64,000 nt of DNA from VHCN01 sp964589935 (GCA_964589935.1 CAZPVD010000008.1:1-64000); one strand, 5' to 3'; positions 50,149 through 59,596 are shown, counted from the first letter of the stretch. Made by a program: numbers and translations. Notes: generated from the letters alone by a model not told the origin.

Positions 50149-51764
50149 ACACGACGAGCACTCGCGGAGCATTCACTGCGGCAGCACTCCTGCTGTTTTC
50201 CGCCGCCTTCCCCTGCCCTGCCGCCGAACCGGGCGAGTCGGTCGTTGTCGTCTTCAACCCGCGCCAGCCGGAGTCTAAGGTTGTCGCGCGGCATTATGCG
50301 GAGAAACGCAAGGTGCCATCCGCACAAGTGCTGGCGCTGCCGATGCCGACGGGCGACGCCATCACGCGCGCGGAGTTTCGCGAACAGCTCCAAACACCGC
50401 TACTCAAGGCGCTGGAAGAGCGAAAGCTGTTCACTTTTGGCGAGAGTAACAAAGTGACGGCTGCGAAGGTGCGCTATCTCGTTTTGTGCTTTGGCGTTCC
50501 GTTGAAAATTTCCCACGATTCAAAACTGGACGAGCCAGCCGCCGAGAAAATCCCGTCCGCGGCACGCCGCAACGAGGCGGCCGTGGACAGCGAGCTCGCG
50601 CTCCTGCCGCTCGCCCGCGCGGGCTACATGCTCGCGGGGCCATTGAGCAATCCGCATTTCGGCACGACCAATGCCACTGCACTGCACCCGACGAACGGCA
50701 TTCTGCTTGTCGCGCGGCTTGACGGCCCGACCGCGGACATCGCACGCGGCCTCGTGGACAAGGCACTGCAAGCCGAGACCGACGGACTGTGGGGCCGCGC
50801 CTACTTCGATGCGCGCGGGCTGACAAACGGACCTTATCTCCTGGGCGATGAATGGATTCGCGGTGCGGCGAACTCGGCGCGGCGGTTTGGTTTCGAGACT
50901 GTGCTGGACGACAAACCTGAGACGTTTTCCGCTGCATTTCCAATGAGTCACATCGCGCTCTACGCGGGCTGGTATGACGCAACCATGTCCGGCCCGTTTG
51001 CCCGGACGCAGGTCGAGTTCGTGCCGGGCGCGATTGCGTATCATCTGCACTCGTTTAGCGCGCAGACGCTGCGGACCGGCAGCGACCACTGGGTTGGCCC
51101 ATTGCTCGCGCGCGGCGCGGCGGCGACGATGGGCTGCGTGGACGAGCCGTTTCTGACCGGCACGCCAAATCTGCACGTGTTCTTCGATCGGCTGATGCAG
51201 GGCTTCACGTTCGGCGAGGCGGCGTATGCGTCGCAGGCAGCGCTTTCGTGGCAGACAACCGTTGTGGGTGATCCGATTTACCGGCCTTTCGGCAAATCAC
51301 CTCGCGAGCTGCATGAATCCCTCGCGGCGCGCAAAAGCCGGCTCCTCGACTGGTCGCTGATGCTCATCGTGAACCGAAACCTTGCGATGGGCACGAGCAC
51401 CGCTGAAATGGCGGGCTTCCTCGAAGCCCAACCACAAATGCGCACAAGCGCCGTGCTGCTCGAAAAACTCGCGGACCTGTATCAGACGCTCGGCAAACCG
51501 TCGTCCGCCGCCGACACAACGGCGACGGCGCTACGTCAGGAACCAAGCCCGCAGCAGAAGATCCGCCTGCTGCTCGCGCTTGCGGAACGGCGGCTCGCGT
51601 TGCACGACGACGCGGCCGCGTATGATGCGCTCAAGCAATTGGCGGTCGAAGCACCGGACTACGCAGATCGCCGCGCCGTGCTGGAACGGCTCATCGGCCT
51701 CGCGCAAAAGCTGGGCAAGACCGATGACGCGACTCGATGGCAGGAGGAACTAAAGCGCCGTTAA
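50145..51764 (+). CDS. TIGR03790-type secreted protein with TPR-like tail
   Basis: 539 residues from TTG 50145, overlapping the MBL gene stop; GTG 50121 is the alternative. TTG is preferred because it leads directly into the signal peptide (AFTAAALLLFSAAFPCPAAE) and has GAAGGTG 6 bases upstream. The mature protein has the TIGR03790 layout: VVFNPRQPESKVVARHYAEKRKVPSAQVLALPMP, YLVLCFGVPLKI, LDGPTADIARGLVDKAL and AYASQAALSWQTTVVGDPIYRPF. The last 130 residues are helical and TPR-like. The family is seen in Planctomycetota, Verrucomicrobiota and Acidobacteriota; function is unknown. Confidence 0.83.
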   Translation: MNTTSTRGAFTAAALLLFSAAFPCPAAEPGESVVVVFNPRQPESKVVARHYAEKRKVPSAQVLALPMPTGDAITRAEFREQLQTPLLKALEERKLFTFGESNKVTAAKVRYLVLCFGVPLKISHDSKLDEPAAEKIPSAARRNEAAVDSELALLPLARAGYMLAGPLSNPHFGTTNATALHPTNGILLVARLDGPTADIARGLVDKALQAETDGLWGRAYFDARGLTNGPYLLGDEWIRGAANSARRFGFETVLDDKPETFSAAFPMSHIALYAGWYDATMSGPFARTQVEFVPGAIAYHLHSFSAQTLRTGSDHWVGPLLARGAAATMGCVDEPFLTGTPNLHVFFDRLMQGFTFGEAAYASQAALSWQTTVVGDPIYRPFGKSPRELHESLAARKSRLLDWSLMLIVNRNLAMGTSTAEMAGFLEAQPQMRTSAVLLEKLADLYQTLGKPSSAADTTATALRQEPSPQQKIRLLLALAERRLALHDDAAAYDALKQLAVEAPDYADRRAVLERLIGLAQKLGKTDDATRWQEELKRR

Positions 51765-51793
51765 GCGCATTCACGCGCTGTTTTGGAAACGGC

Positions 51794-52975
51794 TCAGTTC
51801 AGATTCATCGCGACTTTTTTGCGGAACTCATCCGCGCTCAATTTCCCGCCGGCAAATTCGTCCACGTCGGATTTTTTGACGCGCAGAGTGAGCGTGGCTT
51901 GACGCGGCCCTTCTTGCTGAGGACGCGGATATCTGTCGAAGACTTGGGCCGCGCCCGGCGCGGTGGGTCCCGGTCCGCCAAAACCAGCGCTCCATCCAGC
52001 CGTCGCTCCGGCTGTGTGATACGTCACTTCAAACGGCCCGCCCGTGCCGCCGCCGGCCTGCACCACGACGGTGATGTAATCCTCCGGCTTGAGATGCCGT
52101 ATGTTGCTGGCGTTCTTGAGCGCCTCGACGAGCGATTTCTTGAACTCCTCGACCCTGCCAGCGTCGTATTTGAATTCCCCCCGGCTCTTGTCATTCCCGC
52201 CGGAATAATACGGATCCGGCAGCGTGGTGATGGTATAGGAACCGGCTCCGGGTTCGTGCGGGCCGAACAATTCGCGTTTGGTTTTTTCCCAGACCGAGTC
52301 GGGCGCCTGTTCCTTCTTTGGCTCCTCCGGCTTCGCCGGCGTGGGGGCCAGCGGCATGCGCGTGTTGAGCAGAAACAGCGCGCCGTAGCCTTCGATGAAC
52401 ATCGCCTGCGGATGCCGCGAATCGCCCGAAGCCATGAGCCAGATGCCCATCGCACGATCCGGTCCTTCCTGCCTTGTTTCGCGGCTCGTCTCCTTTTCGA
52501 ACACGCGGGTCATGATGTTCAAATCCTCCTCCATCTCGCCTGCAAACTTGGCGTCGGTCGGCTTCGAGCTGACGATGAGCGTGTGCATCGGTCTCTGGGC
52601 AAAACGACTCATGCCAACTCCACTGCCGCCGCCCATGGCACGCTTTGGCGTCGTGGTGCGTGTCGGGTCGGACGAACCGCCGCTTTCACTTCCCGGCGGC
52701 GCAGGCGCGAACGCGGGAGTGGGAGACTTCGGAGCCGGTGCCGGCTTTGGCGGCGCGGCTTGTGCGATGCGGAACTGCACCGTGTCGGAATCCAATGCCT
52801 GCGCGGCCCGGACAAACTGCTCCCGCCGTTCATCAAACGAATGTTGCGCGACGTCGCGGGCCGATGCGACCTCAGCTCGGGCGCGCTGGAGTTGGGTTTC
52901 AGCAGTTTGCGCTGATGCCACGGCTGGCAGCGCGAACGCGGCGAACAAGGCGGCCGTTGGGATGAATGATTTCAT
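51794..52975 (-). CDS. Secreted protein of unknown function downstream of an ECF module
   Basis: 393 residues from 52975 (MKSFIPTAALFAAFALPAVASAQ, signal peptide). An N-terminal helical segment (TAETQLQRARAEVASARDVAQHSFDERREQFVRAAQAL) is followed by a Pro/Gly/Ser-rich linker and a C-terminal half with EMEEDLNIMTRVFEKE and EFKYDAGRVEEFKKSLVEALKNASNIRHLKPEDYITVVVQ. No family recognised. It is 44 bp downstream of the anti-sigma gene on the same strand, so it is a plausible member or target of that ECF regulon. Confidence 0.7.
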   Translation of the reverse strand: MKSFIPTAALFAAFALPAVASAQTAETQLQRARAEVASARDVAQHSFDERREQFVRAAQALDSDTVQFRIAQAAPPKPAPAPKSPTPAFAPAPPGSESGGSSDPTRTTTPKRAMGGGSGVGMSRFAQRPMHTLIVSSKPTDAKFAGEMEEDLNIMTRVFEKETSRETRQEGPDRAMGIWLMASGDSRHPQAMFIEGYGALFLLNTRMPLAPTPAKPEEPKKEQAPDSVWEKTKRELFGPHEPGAGSYTITTLPDPYYSGGNDKSRGEFKYDAGRVEEFKKSLVEALKNASNIRHLKPEDYITVVVQAGGGTGGPFEVTYHTAGATAGWSAGFGGPGPTAPGAAQVFDRYPRPQQEGPRQATLTLRVKKSDVDEFAGGKLSADEFRKKVAMNLN

Positions 52976-53019
52976 GGGATGTGCTGGTTGGAGTTGAATG
53001 TTGATGATGGCTGCGAAAA

Positions 53020-53574
53020 TCACTTGTTGCCCTGCGACGACGGCAGATCGGATGCCGGCTGTGCGATGCTCGCCAGCTCGCCAATCTGGAAGGCCGCGCT
53101 GCGAAAGCCATTCTCGGCGTTGACGGCGACGGTTTCCAATGCGCTGCGCAAGGCGGCGAGATCGGTATCGTGCCGCGTCTGCATCGTCTTCAGGATGTCC
53201 ACGATGGCGGCGCGATCCTCCTCGCGCTTTGCGTCGTAGCCGCGCGCAAGCTGGTCAATCTGCGTCTGCACCAACTCGTGAACAGCCGCGGCGTCCGCAC
53301 GCGGCGCGGTGGAGCGCCCGATGCCGATGCCGACGGCAAGTGCAATCGCAGCGGCGGCTGCCCACTGGAGGGCGGGTTGCGCCCAGACGCGGACGTGGCG
53401 GCGCGGCGCGGGCAATTTCCAGCCGTCCAGCTCGCTCATCACGCTGCGGAGTTCCTCCGCCGTGGCGCGGCATTCGGGACAATCGGCGAGATGCGTTGTC
53501 AATTCCACGCGGCGGGCGGGCGGCAGTTCGCCGTAGAAGTGGGAAACAATTTCTTCGTGGGTCGGGTGGTTCAT
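53020..53574 (-). CDS. Zinc-finger anti-sigma factor
   Basis: 184 residues from ATG 53574; the longer frame upstream is a shadow of the sigma gene. The N-terminus is a zf-HC2 domain (HPTHEEIVSHFYGELPPARRVELTTHLADCPECRAT) with the H-x3-C-x2-C zinc site HLADCPEC. One membrane helix follows (WAAAAAIALAVGIGIG) and an extracytoplasmic helical part. It overlaps the sigma gene by 4 bases (ATGA), the usual coupling of a sigma/anti-sigma pair. Confidence 0.9.
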   Translation of the reverse strand: MNHPTHEEIVSHFYGELPPARRVELTTHLADCPECRATAEELRSVMSELDGWKLPAPRRHVRVWAQPALQWAAAAAIALAVGIGIGRSTAPRADAAAVHELVQTQIDQLARGYDAKREEDRAAIVDILKTMQTRHDTDLAALRSALETVAVNAENGFRSAAFQIGELASIAQPASDLPSSQGNK

Positions 53575-54227
53575 ATCAGGAGTCGTTCGCCGGTCAGGCG
53601 GTTTGGGGTTGGCAGCGGAGACGGCATCGGCACGGGGCGCGAATCTTCGAGCGCCGGCTTCAACAGCTTGGCGATCTGCGCGAGTGCCTCGGACATGCGG
53701 GACTTGACGGTGCCCTCGGGCACGCCGAGCACGTCGGCGATTTCGCGGAATTTCAAGTTCTCGTAGTGTCGCAGCACAAGCACGGAGCGGTAATGTTCCG
53801 GCAGCCGCAGCAGCGCGCCGCGCACGATGTCCGCGCGCTCGCGTTCCACCATGCGCTCCGCCGGTGTCGGCTCGAAGACCGCGAAATCCGAATTGTGTTC
53901 GCCGTCGGGCAACGGCTCTTCGCCGTGACGATGCCGGCGGCGCAGTTCGTCGTGGCACAAATTCAGCGCGATACGCCAGAGCCACGTCGAGAACTTCGCC
54001 GTCGGCTCCCAGTCCTTGCGCCGTGCGAAGACGCGCGCGAAGGCCTCCTGCGCCACATCCTCGCCGCGATGCGAGTCGCCGGTCATGCGAACGCAAAGCC
54101 GGCGGATCGGGTCCTCCCATCGGCGCACGAGCTGGGCGAACGCATCCGGGTCATCGTGCGCGCGGACACGCCACATGGCTCGCTCATCACTGACGGCCGA
54201 AAACTGCGCGAAGAGGTTTCCAATCAT
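53571..54227 (-). CDS. ECF RNA polymerase sigma factor
   Basis: 218 residues from ATG 54227 (MIGNLFAQFSAV); earlier frame sequence lacks sigma features. Region 2: DDPDAFAQLVRRWEDPIRRLCVRMTGDSHRGEDVAQEAFARVFARRKDW then FSTWLWRIALNLCHDELRRR. Region 4: LRLPEHYRSVLVLRHYENLKFREIADVLGVPEGTVKSRMSEALAQIAKLL. A Pro-rich tail of about 30 residues follows. Paired with the zinc-finger anti-sigma gene downstream. It is separate from the second ECF gene at 54917 by 211 bp beyond that module's last stop. Confidence 0.94.
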   Translation of the reverse strand: MIGNLFAQFSAVSDERAMWRVRAHDDPDAFAQLVRRWEDPIRRLCVRMTGDSHRGEDVAQEAFARVFARRKDWEPTAKFSTWLWRIALNLCHDELRRRHRHGEEPLPDGEHNSDFAVFEPTPAERMVERERADIVRGALLRLPEHYRSVLVLRHYENLKFREIADVLGVPEGTVKSRMSEALAQIAKLLKPALEDSRPVPMPSPLPTPNRLTGERLLI

Positions 54228-54438
54228 GGGCGAGGCACCGCGCCGGGCACGGTTCGTTTGGCTGGCGTGAAGGTCATGTCTTGGCCTGCGTCTCGGTTCA
54301 GAGGATGAAACGTTGAAACGGGCGGAATGGTTCGGAAAATTTTCGCGCGGCCTTGACCCCGGCGACAAATCTCAAATCCGCGCGCCTGAAAGCCCAGACC
54401 AACCGCGCAGCAAAGTGGTTCGTGGCTGAACGCCAGAA

Positions 54439-54915
54439 CTACGGATTGTTCGTGCGGAAGGTCGCGTTGCGTGGCGCTTGAACGCCATCAACCCCGGTGC
54501 CGGGCGTGACGAGGAAGCCGGGCGGAGTGCCGTTTGAAGGCGTGGTGTCATTCGTGCTTCCAAACGCGATGGCAGGCTGGCCGGGCGCGAGCATGGGCTG
54601 AACGATTGAATCCTTCACCGGTTGCGGCGGCTGTTGCGTGAAACTCGGCGCTGGCTCCGGCTTGACGAGTAAGTTCACCGCAAGCAGCAACGCGCCGCCA
54701 ACGGCGAGACCGTAGGCACCCGCGAGCATCGGACGCGCGTCGAGCGTTTCGAGGAGCCGCTGCCACCACGAGGCGCTTGGCTCGCTCTGCGGCCCCGCGA
54801 TGCGCGCGCGCACTTGCGCCGGGAAGCGCTCGAAGAAGCCGTGCGGCGGCTGTTCGTGCCGCTTCAGGGCGAGCAGCTTTTGCAATTTGTCGAAGTTCTC
54901 AGGAGCCGGGTCCAT
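54439..54915 (-). CDS. Putative membrane anti-sigma factor of the second ECF module
   Basis: 158 residues starting MDPAPENFDKLQKLLALKRHEQPPHGFFERFPAQVRARI, one membrane helix (AGAYGLAVGGALLLAVNLLV) and a Pro/Thr/Asn-rich outer part. No zinc-finger signature is present. It begins one base past the sigma gene stop and has the right topology for an anti-sigma factor, so the call is by context. The DKLQKLLALKRHE opening resembles verrucomicrobial proteins in that position. Confidence 0.65.
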   Translation of the reverse strand: MDPAPENFDKLQKLLALKRHEQPPHGFFERFPAQVRARIAGPQSEPSASWWQRLLETLDARPMLAGAYGLAVGGALLLAVNLLVKPEPAPSFTQQPPQPVKDSIVQPMLAPGQPAIAFGSTNDTTPSNGTPPGFLVTPGTGVDGVQAPRNATFRTNNP

Positions 54916-54916
54916 A

Positions 54917-55549
54917 TCACTTCAGGTAATCGGTCAGCCACGCCTGCAACTGTTGCCGGGCGTAAAACAGTCGTGAGCGCACCGTGCCAGGGTTGCAGTC
55001 CAGAATGCGCGCGATTTCGTCATGCGGCAACCCCTGGACATCGTGCAGCGTCACAACCAATCTGTGATCTTCCGACAGCTTCATCAGGGCGGCGTTCAAT
55101 TTTTCCTGCAACTCGTTCAGCGCGGCGTCCCGGCGCGGCGTTTTGTCCGAAATGAGCGCCACGATTGACGGATCGTTTTCCACGCCGGAGTCGAGGTCGT
55201 TGAGGCTCGTGTGGTGCTTGTTCTTCCTCGACTTGAGGAAGTTGATCGTCTTGTTGACGGCGATCCGGTAAATCCAAGTGAAAAAACTCGACTGGCCCTT
55301 GAAGTTTTTGAACACCTGCCACGCCTTCACGAACGTCTCCTGCGCGAGATCGGCGGCGTCCTCGTGGTTCGACGTCATGTGATAAATGGTGCCATAGACG
55401 CGTTCCTGATAGCGCCGCACCAGCTCGTCGAAGGCATCCAAGTCGCCGCCCTGCGCGCGGCGGATCAGCTCCGGCTCATCCGAGGGCACGGTCGCCGGCG
55501 CTGCTGAGGTCGGCCCAGTCGCGGGCTTGTCGCTGCTCATCACGCTCAT
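54917..55549 (-). CDS. ECF (sigma-24 type) RNA polymerase sigma factor
   Basis: 210 residues. After a 25-residue disordered start, region 2 reads RAQGGDLDAFDELVRRYQERVYGTIYHMTSNHEDAADLAQETFVKAWQVFKNFKG then SSFFTWIYRIAVNKTINFLKSRK; region 4 reads LSEDHRLVVTLHDVQGLPHDEIARILDCNPGTVRSRLFYARQQL. RpoE/SigW-like. It overlaps the polyprenyl synthase stop by 4 bases (ATGA), so it is translated from the same message, linking isoprenoid carrier synthesis with an envelope-type sigma factor. Confidence 0.94.
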   Translation of the reverse strand: MSVMSSDKPATGPTSAAPATVPSDEPELIRRAQGGDLDAFDELVRRYQERVYGTIYHMTSNHEDAADLAQETFVKAWQVFKNFKGQSSFFTWIYRIAVNKTINFLKSRKNKHHTSLNDLDSGVENDPSIVALISDKTPRRDAALNELQEKLNAALMKLSEDHRLVVTLHDVQGLPHDEIARILDCNPGTVRSRLFYARQQLQAWLTDYLK

Positions 55550-56598
55550 GCCTGCTTGCCCAAGGACTCCGTCGCCCGCGCAAGAAATTCCGTCAACGCC
55601 ACCAGCGCGAGGCGGCTCTCGCTCAACGGCAGCGCGTCAAGGCTCGCCTGCGCGTCCGCGACAAATTGCCCGATGACCGCGCGGGATTCGGCCAGCGCGC
55701 CGTGCTTCTGCATCAACTCCAGCACGCGCGGGAGATAATGCGGACGCCACGTCGTCAGCCATTCCTTGAGCTGCTCGCGCTCGGTTGCGCTCGCGCGTTC
55801 GAGCACGACCAGCACGGGCAGCGTGAGCTTGCCGCTGGCGAGGTCGGTGCCGAGCGACTTGCCCGCATCCGCTTCGGAACCGAACACGTCGAGGCAATCG
55901 TCATACACCTGATACGCCGTGCCGAGCGCGAGGCCGTAGTCGCGCAACCCGACGCGCTGCGCTTCCGGCACCGCGTTGAGCCGCGCGCCGAGATCGCACG
56001 AAAGCGCGAAGAGTTCGCCGGTCTTCATCGCCACGACCTTGAAATAATCCGCGCGAGTCACGGCGAAGTTCAGCCGGCGGTGTGACTGGAGAATTTCACC
56101 GGAACACACCGTGTTCGTCGCCGCGGAAACCTCACGGCACACGACGGGCGTGGGAAAGCTCGCCGCCAGTTGCAGCGAATGCGCGAAAAGACAGTCACCC
56201 ACGAGCACGGAGATCGAGTTGCCCCAGTTTGCCGCGAGCGTCGGGCGGCGGCGCCGGATTTCCGCGGCATCCATGATGTCGTCATGCACCAACGTCGCAA
56301 GATGCACCATCTCGATGATGACCGCGACAGTGATGTGCGGGTCGGTGATGCGGCCGGTCGCGCCCGCTGCAAGCGCGACCAGCGCAGGCCGGAGCTGCTT
56401 GCCCTGGTTCGTCAGCGCGTATTTTGCGTAGGCCGCGATTTCCGGGTCGAACGCCTCGACTTGTTCGCCGAGCCGTTTGCCCACGTCGTCGAGAAACGGT
56501 TGCACCGGCTCCACAATCTGTTTCCAGACATCGGTGGAACTTTCGGCGCGGGCGGGAGAAACGGCGTGCTCCGCCGCTTTGCTGCGGGCAGCGAACAT
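55546..56598 (-). CDS. ispB: Polyprenyl diphosphate synthase
   Basis: 350 residues of the trans-isoprenyl diphosphate synthase family. First Asp-rich motif LVHDDIMD (DDxxD) with RRRRPTLAANWG after it; second motif YDDCLDVFGSEADAGKSLGTDLASGKLTLPVLV. GKQLRPALVALA is the IPP-binding region. Small residues before the first motif and overall length suggest a long-chain product (octaprenyl-type) for quinones rather than farnesyl; chain length cannot be fixed by eye. Start at 56598 gives a variable 25-residue leader. The ATGA overlap with the downstream ECF sigma gene is notable. Confidence 0.9.
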   Translation of the reverse strand: MFAARSKAAEHAVSPARAESSTDVWKQIVEPVQPFLDDVGKRLGEQVEAFDPEIAAYAKYALTNQGKQLRPALVALAAGATGRITDPHITVAVIIEMVHLATLVHDDIMDAAEIRRRRPTLAANWGNSISVLVGDCLFAHSLQLAASFPTPVVCREVSAATNTVCSGEILQSHRRLNFAVTRADYFKVVAMKTGELFALSCDLGARLNAVPEAQRVGLRDYGLALGTAYQVYDDCLDVFGSEADAGKSLGTDLASGKLTLPVLVVLERASATEREQLKEWLTTWRPHYLPRVLELMQKHGALAESRAVIGQFVADAQASLDALPLSESRLALVALTEFLARATESLGKQA

Positions 56599-56727
56599 GC
56601 CGCGAGCCTATCCGCGCCGCACGCGGAGTCAAATACGTAACGGCACCAAACCCATGCAGGAAAATGCGTATCCGCTCAACGCATCGTTGCCAAATGTGCC
56701 TGCCACCGCCACAGTCGCGCGCGTTCC

Positions 56728-58281
56728 ATGAGCCACTTCAACGCCGCCGACTGGTTCGTCATCGTTGCCTACCTGCTCGGCATCATCGGGCTGGGCGTGT
56801 GGTTCGGCAAGGACCAGCGCAACACGCGCGACTACTTCCTCGGCAGCCGCAATATCCCGTGGTGGGGCATCGGCTTCTCCATCGTCGCGGCGGAGACGAG
56901 CGCGCTCACCATCATCGGCGTGCCAGCCATCGCCTACGGCGGCGACATCGCGTTCATCCAGATGATCGTCGGCTACGTCATCGCGCGCCTCATCCTCGCG
57001 GTCGTGATGGTGCCGCACTACTTCAGCGGGGAGATTTACTCGCCGTATCAACTGCTGGAGAATCATCTGGGCCAGACGCCGCGGCGCTTCGCGGGAGCCG
57101 TGTTCCTGCTCATGGAAACGATGGCCGCGGGCGTGCGCGTGTATGTGGCGTGCATCCCCATCCGGCTGATGCTCGGTGATTCGCTTTTGAGTTTTGGCGG
57201 GCTGATGAATCCGATCCTCGGCGCCATCGTGCTCTTCGTCGGGCTGTCGCTCATCTACACTTACATCGGAGGCGTGAAGGCCGTCATCTGGACCGACGCG
57301 GTGCAGTTCGGCCTGTTCCTCGCGGGCGGGCTGTTCGCGTTGTTCTACATTCCAACGCTCGTCGAAGGCGGCTGGAGCGGCGCGTTTGCGCAGGCAGCCG
57401 ATGCGGGAAAACTCCACTGGCTCAACGCGAAGTTTTCCTTCTCCGCACCGTTCAACATCTGGATGGGCGTCATCGGCGGCACGGTGCTGGTAATGTCCTC
57501 GCACGGCGCGGAACAGCTCATCGTCCAGCGCGTGCTCGCATGTCGCAACGTCACCGATGGCCGCAAGGCGCTGGTGCTCTCGGCGGTGGTGATTTTTCCG
57601 CTGATGCTCATCTTCCTGCTCGTGGGTGCACTGCTGTTCGTGTTCTACAAATCACATCCCTTTCAGATTCCTCTGCCCGAAGCGCGGCCCGGCATCGCGG
57701 CGAACGACTTCATATTTCCCATCTTCATGATGACCGAGGTGCCGCACGTGCTGCGCGGGTTTCTCATCGTCGCGATTTTATCCGCGGCGATGTCCAGCAT
57801 CAGTTCGGCGCTCACGGCGCTGGCGTCGGTGTCCACGATGGACTTCATAAAACGCATGATGCCTGCGCGCGGCGAAGAGTTTTTTCTGCGCTTCAGCCGT
57901 AACTCGACCGTGTTCTGGGCGGCGGCACTCGTGGGCGTGGCGTGGTTGACGCGGCAGGTGGACTTCGTGCTCAACGCCGCCTTCTCGCTGCGCGGGCTGA
58001 CAAGCGGCGCCCTGCTGGGCAGCCTGTTCATCGCAGTGTTCTGGAAGCGCCTCGGCGCAGTCGCCGCGATGTGCGGCATGGCGGCGTCGCTCGTGGTGAT
58101 GAACCTGATGTTCTGGCCCGCAAAGCTGGATGCAACGAAGGCGTGGTGGATAAACACATTTCACGGCGAAGTCTTCTGGCCGTGGTTCACGCTGATCGGC
58201 ACGAGCGTGACGCTGGGAGTGGCGTTTGCGGTGAAGGCGGTGATGAAGAAAGACAGGGTGCCCGCGAATGATCGCGCTTAA
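56728..58281 (+). CDS. Sodium/solute symporter (SSS family)
   Basis: 517 residues with about 13 membrane helices. Opening FNAADWFVIVAYLLGIIGLGVWFGKDQRNTRDYFLGSRNIPWWGIGFSIVAAETSALTIIGVPAIAYGGD is typical of the SSS/SGLT family and includes the sodium-site region. GGVKAVIWTDAVQFGLFLAGG, SHGAEQLIVQRVLACRNVTDGRKAL and ILSAAMSSISSALTALASVSTMDF support the family. Probable substrate is a sugar or organic acid, judged only by resemblance to sialic acid/glucose-like SSS proteins. Its TAA stop overlaps the TAA of fabF through TTAA. No sugar operon is adjacent. Confidence 0.93.
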   Translation: MSHFNAADWFVIVAYLLGIIGLGVWFGKDQRNTRDYFLGSRNIPWWGIGFSIVAAETSALTIIGVPAIAYGGDIAFIQMIVGYVIARLILAVVMVPHYFSGEIYSPYQLLENHLGQTPRRFAGAVFLLMETMAAGVRVYVACIPIRLMLGDSLLSFGGLMNPILGAIVLFVGLSLIYTYIGGVKAVIWTDAVQFGLFLAGGLFALFYIPTLVEGGWSGAFAQAADAGKLHWLNAKFSFSAPFNIWMGVIGGTVLVMSSHGAEQLIVQRVLACRNVTDGRKALVLSAVVIFPLMLIFLLVGALLFVFYKSHPFQIPLPEARPGIAANDFIFPIFMMTEVPHVLRGFLIVAILSAAMSSISSALTALASVSTMDFIKRMMPARGEEFFLRFSRNSTVFWAAALVGVAWLTRQVDFVLNAAFSLRGLTSGALLGSLFIAVFWKRLGAVAAMCGMAASLVVMNLMFWPAKLDATKAWWINTFHGEVFWPWFTLIGTSVTLGVAFAVKAVMKKDRVPANDRA

Positions 58282-59534
58282 CCGACAAACTTCTTCGCGC
58301 AAATCGTCGCGTTGTGGCCGCCGAAGCCGAATGAGTTGTTGAGAATGGCATTGACCTTCAGCTCGCGCGCCGTGTTTGGCACGTAGTCGAGGTCGCACTG
58401 CGGATCGGGATTCTCGTAGTTGATCGTCGGCGGGGCGATGCCCGTCTCGATGGCCTTTGCGCAGAGAACCATTTCCACCACGCCGGCAGCACCAAGCATG
58501 TGGCCGGTCGCGCCCTTCGTTGAACTCACCGCAAGCTTCCTCGCGTGCTCGCCGAAAACTGATTTGACCGCCTGTGTCTCGCACACGTCGCCCTGCGGCG
58601 TGGAGGTGCCGTGGGCGTTGATGTAGGAAATGTCAGACGGATTCAATCCGGCGCTGCGCAGCGCCATTTTCATGCAGCGCGCGGCACCCTCGCCTTCCGG
58701 CGCGGGTGCGGTGATGTGGTTCGCATCGGCGGTGTTTCCGTAGCCGACGATTTCGCAATAAATTTTCGCGCCGCGCTTCTTCGCGTGTTCAAGTTCTTCG
58801 AGCAGCACCACGCCGCCGCCCTCGCCCATCACGAAGCCGTCGCGCTGCGCATCGAACGGGCGCGAGGCGCGCTTGGGTTCGTTGTTGCGGGTGCTGAGGG
58901 CGCGCATCGCCGCGAAGCCGCTCATGCCCAGCGGCACGATGGCCGCCTCCGCGCCGCCTGCAAAAATCGCCTGAGCGTCGCCCATTTTGATCGTGCGCCA
59001 CGCCTCGCCGATGGCGTGCGTGCTTGTCGCGCAGGCGGAGCACGTCGCGACATTCGGCCCGCGGAGCTTCTGATACATCGAGAACATGCCCGAGGCCATG
59101 TTCAGGATGAGCATCGGGATCATGAACGGCGACACGCGGCCGGGGCCTTTGTTCAGCAAAACTTTGTGCTGTTCTTCCGTCGTGGAAAGTCCGCCGATGC
59201 CGGAGCCGATGAAGCAGCCGATCTCGTCGCGGTTGCACTTGTCGAGGTCAATGCCGGAGTTCTTCAGCGCCTGCCAGCCCGCATAGACGCCGAACTGTGT
59301 GAAGCGGTCCGTGCGGCGCACGTCTTTCGGTGTAGGGAACGCGGGCGTCGGATCGAAGTTCTTCACCTCCGCCGCGATCTGGCAGTCGTAGCCGCTGATG
59401 TCGAAGAGCGTGACGCGGTCAATGCCGCACTGTCCCGCAATGATATTCTTCCAAAACGTGTCCGCGTCGTGGCCGAGCGAGGAAACCACGCCCAGCCCCG
59501 TGACAACGACCCTGCGTTCGGACCAGTTTGCCAT
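58278..59534 (-). CDS. fabF: 3-oxoacyl-ACP synthase II
   Basis: 418 residues. Condensing enzyme of fatty acid elongation. Catalytic triad Cys168 in TCSACATSTHAIG, His in INAHGTSTPQGD and His in KGATGHMLGAAG. The C-terminal NSFGFGGHNATI is diagnostic. It follows acpP on the same strand, the usual acpP-fabF order, with a REP-like palindrome between them. It should elongate acyl-ACP with malonyl-ACP; FabF-type temperature control cannot be judged. Confidence 0.97.
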   Translation of the reverse strand: MANWSERRVVVTGLGVVSSLGHDADTFWKNIIAGQCGIDRVTLFDISGYDCQIAAEVKNFDPTPAFPTPKDVRRTDRFTQFGVYAGWQALKNSGIDLDKCNRDEIGCFIGSGIGGLSTTEEQHKVLLNKGPGRVSPFMIPMLILNMASGMFSMYQKLRGPNVATCSACATSTHAIGEAWRTIKMGDAQAIFAGGAEAAIVPLGMSGFAAMRALSTRNNEPKRASRPFDAQRDGFVMGEGGGVVLLEELEHAKKRGAKIYCEIVGYGNTADANHITAPAPEGEGAARCMKMALRSAGLNPSDISYINAHGTSTPQGDVCETQAVKSVFGEHARKLAVSSTKGATGHMLGAAGVVEMVLCAKAIETGIAPPTINYENPDPQCDLDYVPNTARELKVNAILNNSFGFGGHNATICAKKFVG

Positions 59535-59544
59535 AAATACAATC

Positions 59545-59579
59545 GGGGCAGCTCGTGCTGGCGTCAGCCGGGCTGCCCC
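59545..59579. repeat. Palindromic repeat between acpP and fabF
   Basis: GGGGCAGC (59545-59552) pairs exactly with GCTGCCCC (59572-59579); the interior GCTGGCGTCAGC adds a second stem. No T-run. It is 17 bases past the acpP stop, whose TAG is preceded by G (GTAG, 59597-59600) and followed by GCCGCGCGC, similar to the start of the BIME arm at 22480. Probably a dispersed REP-like element that could tune fabF relative to acpP expression. Confidence 0.6.
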
Positions 59580-59596
59580 TCAAAATTGCGCGCGGC

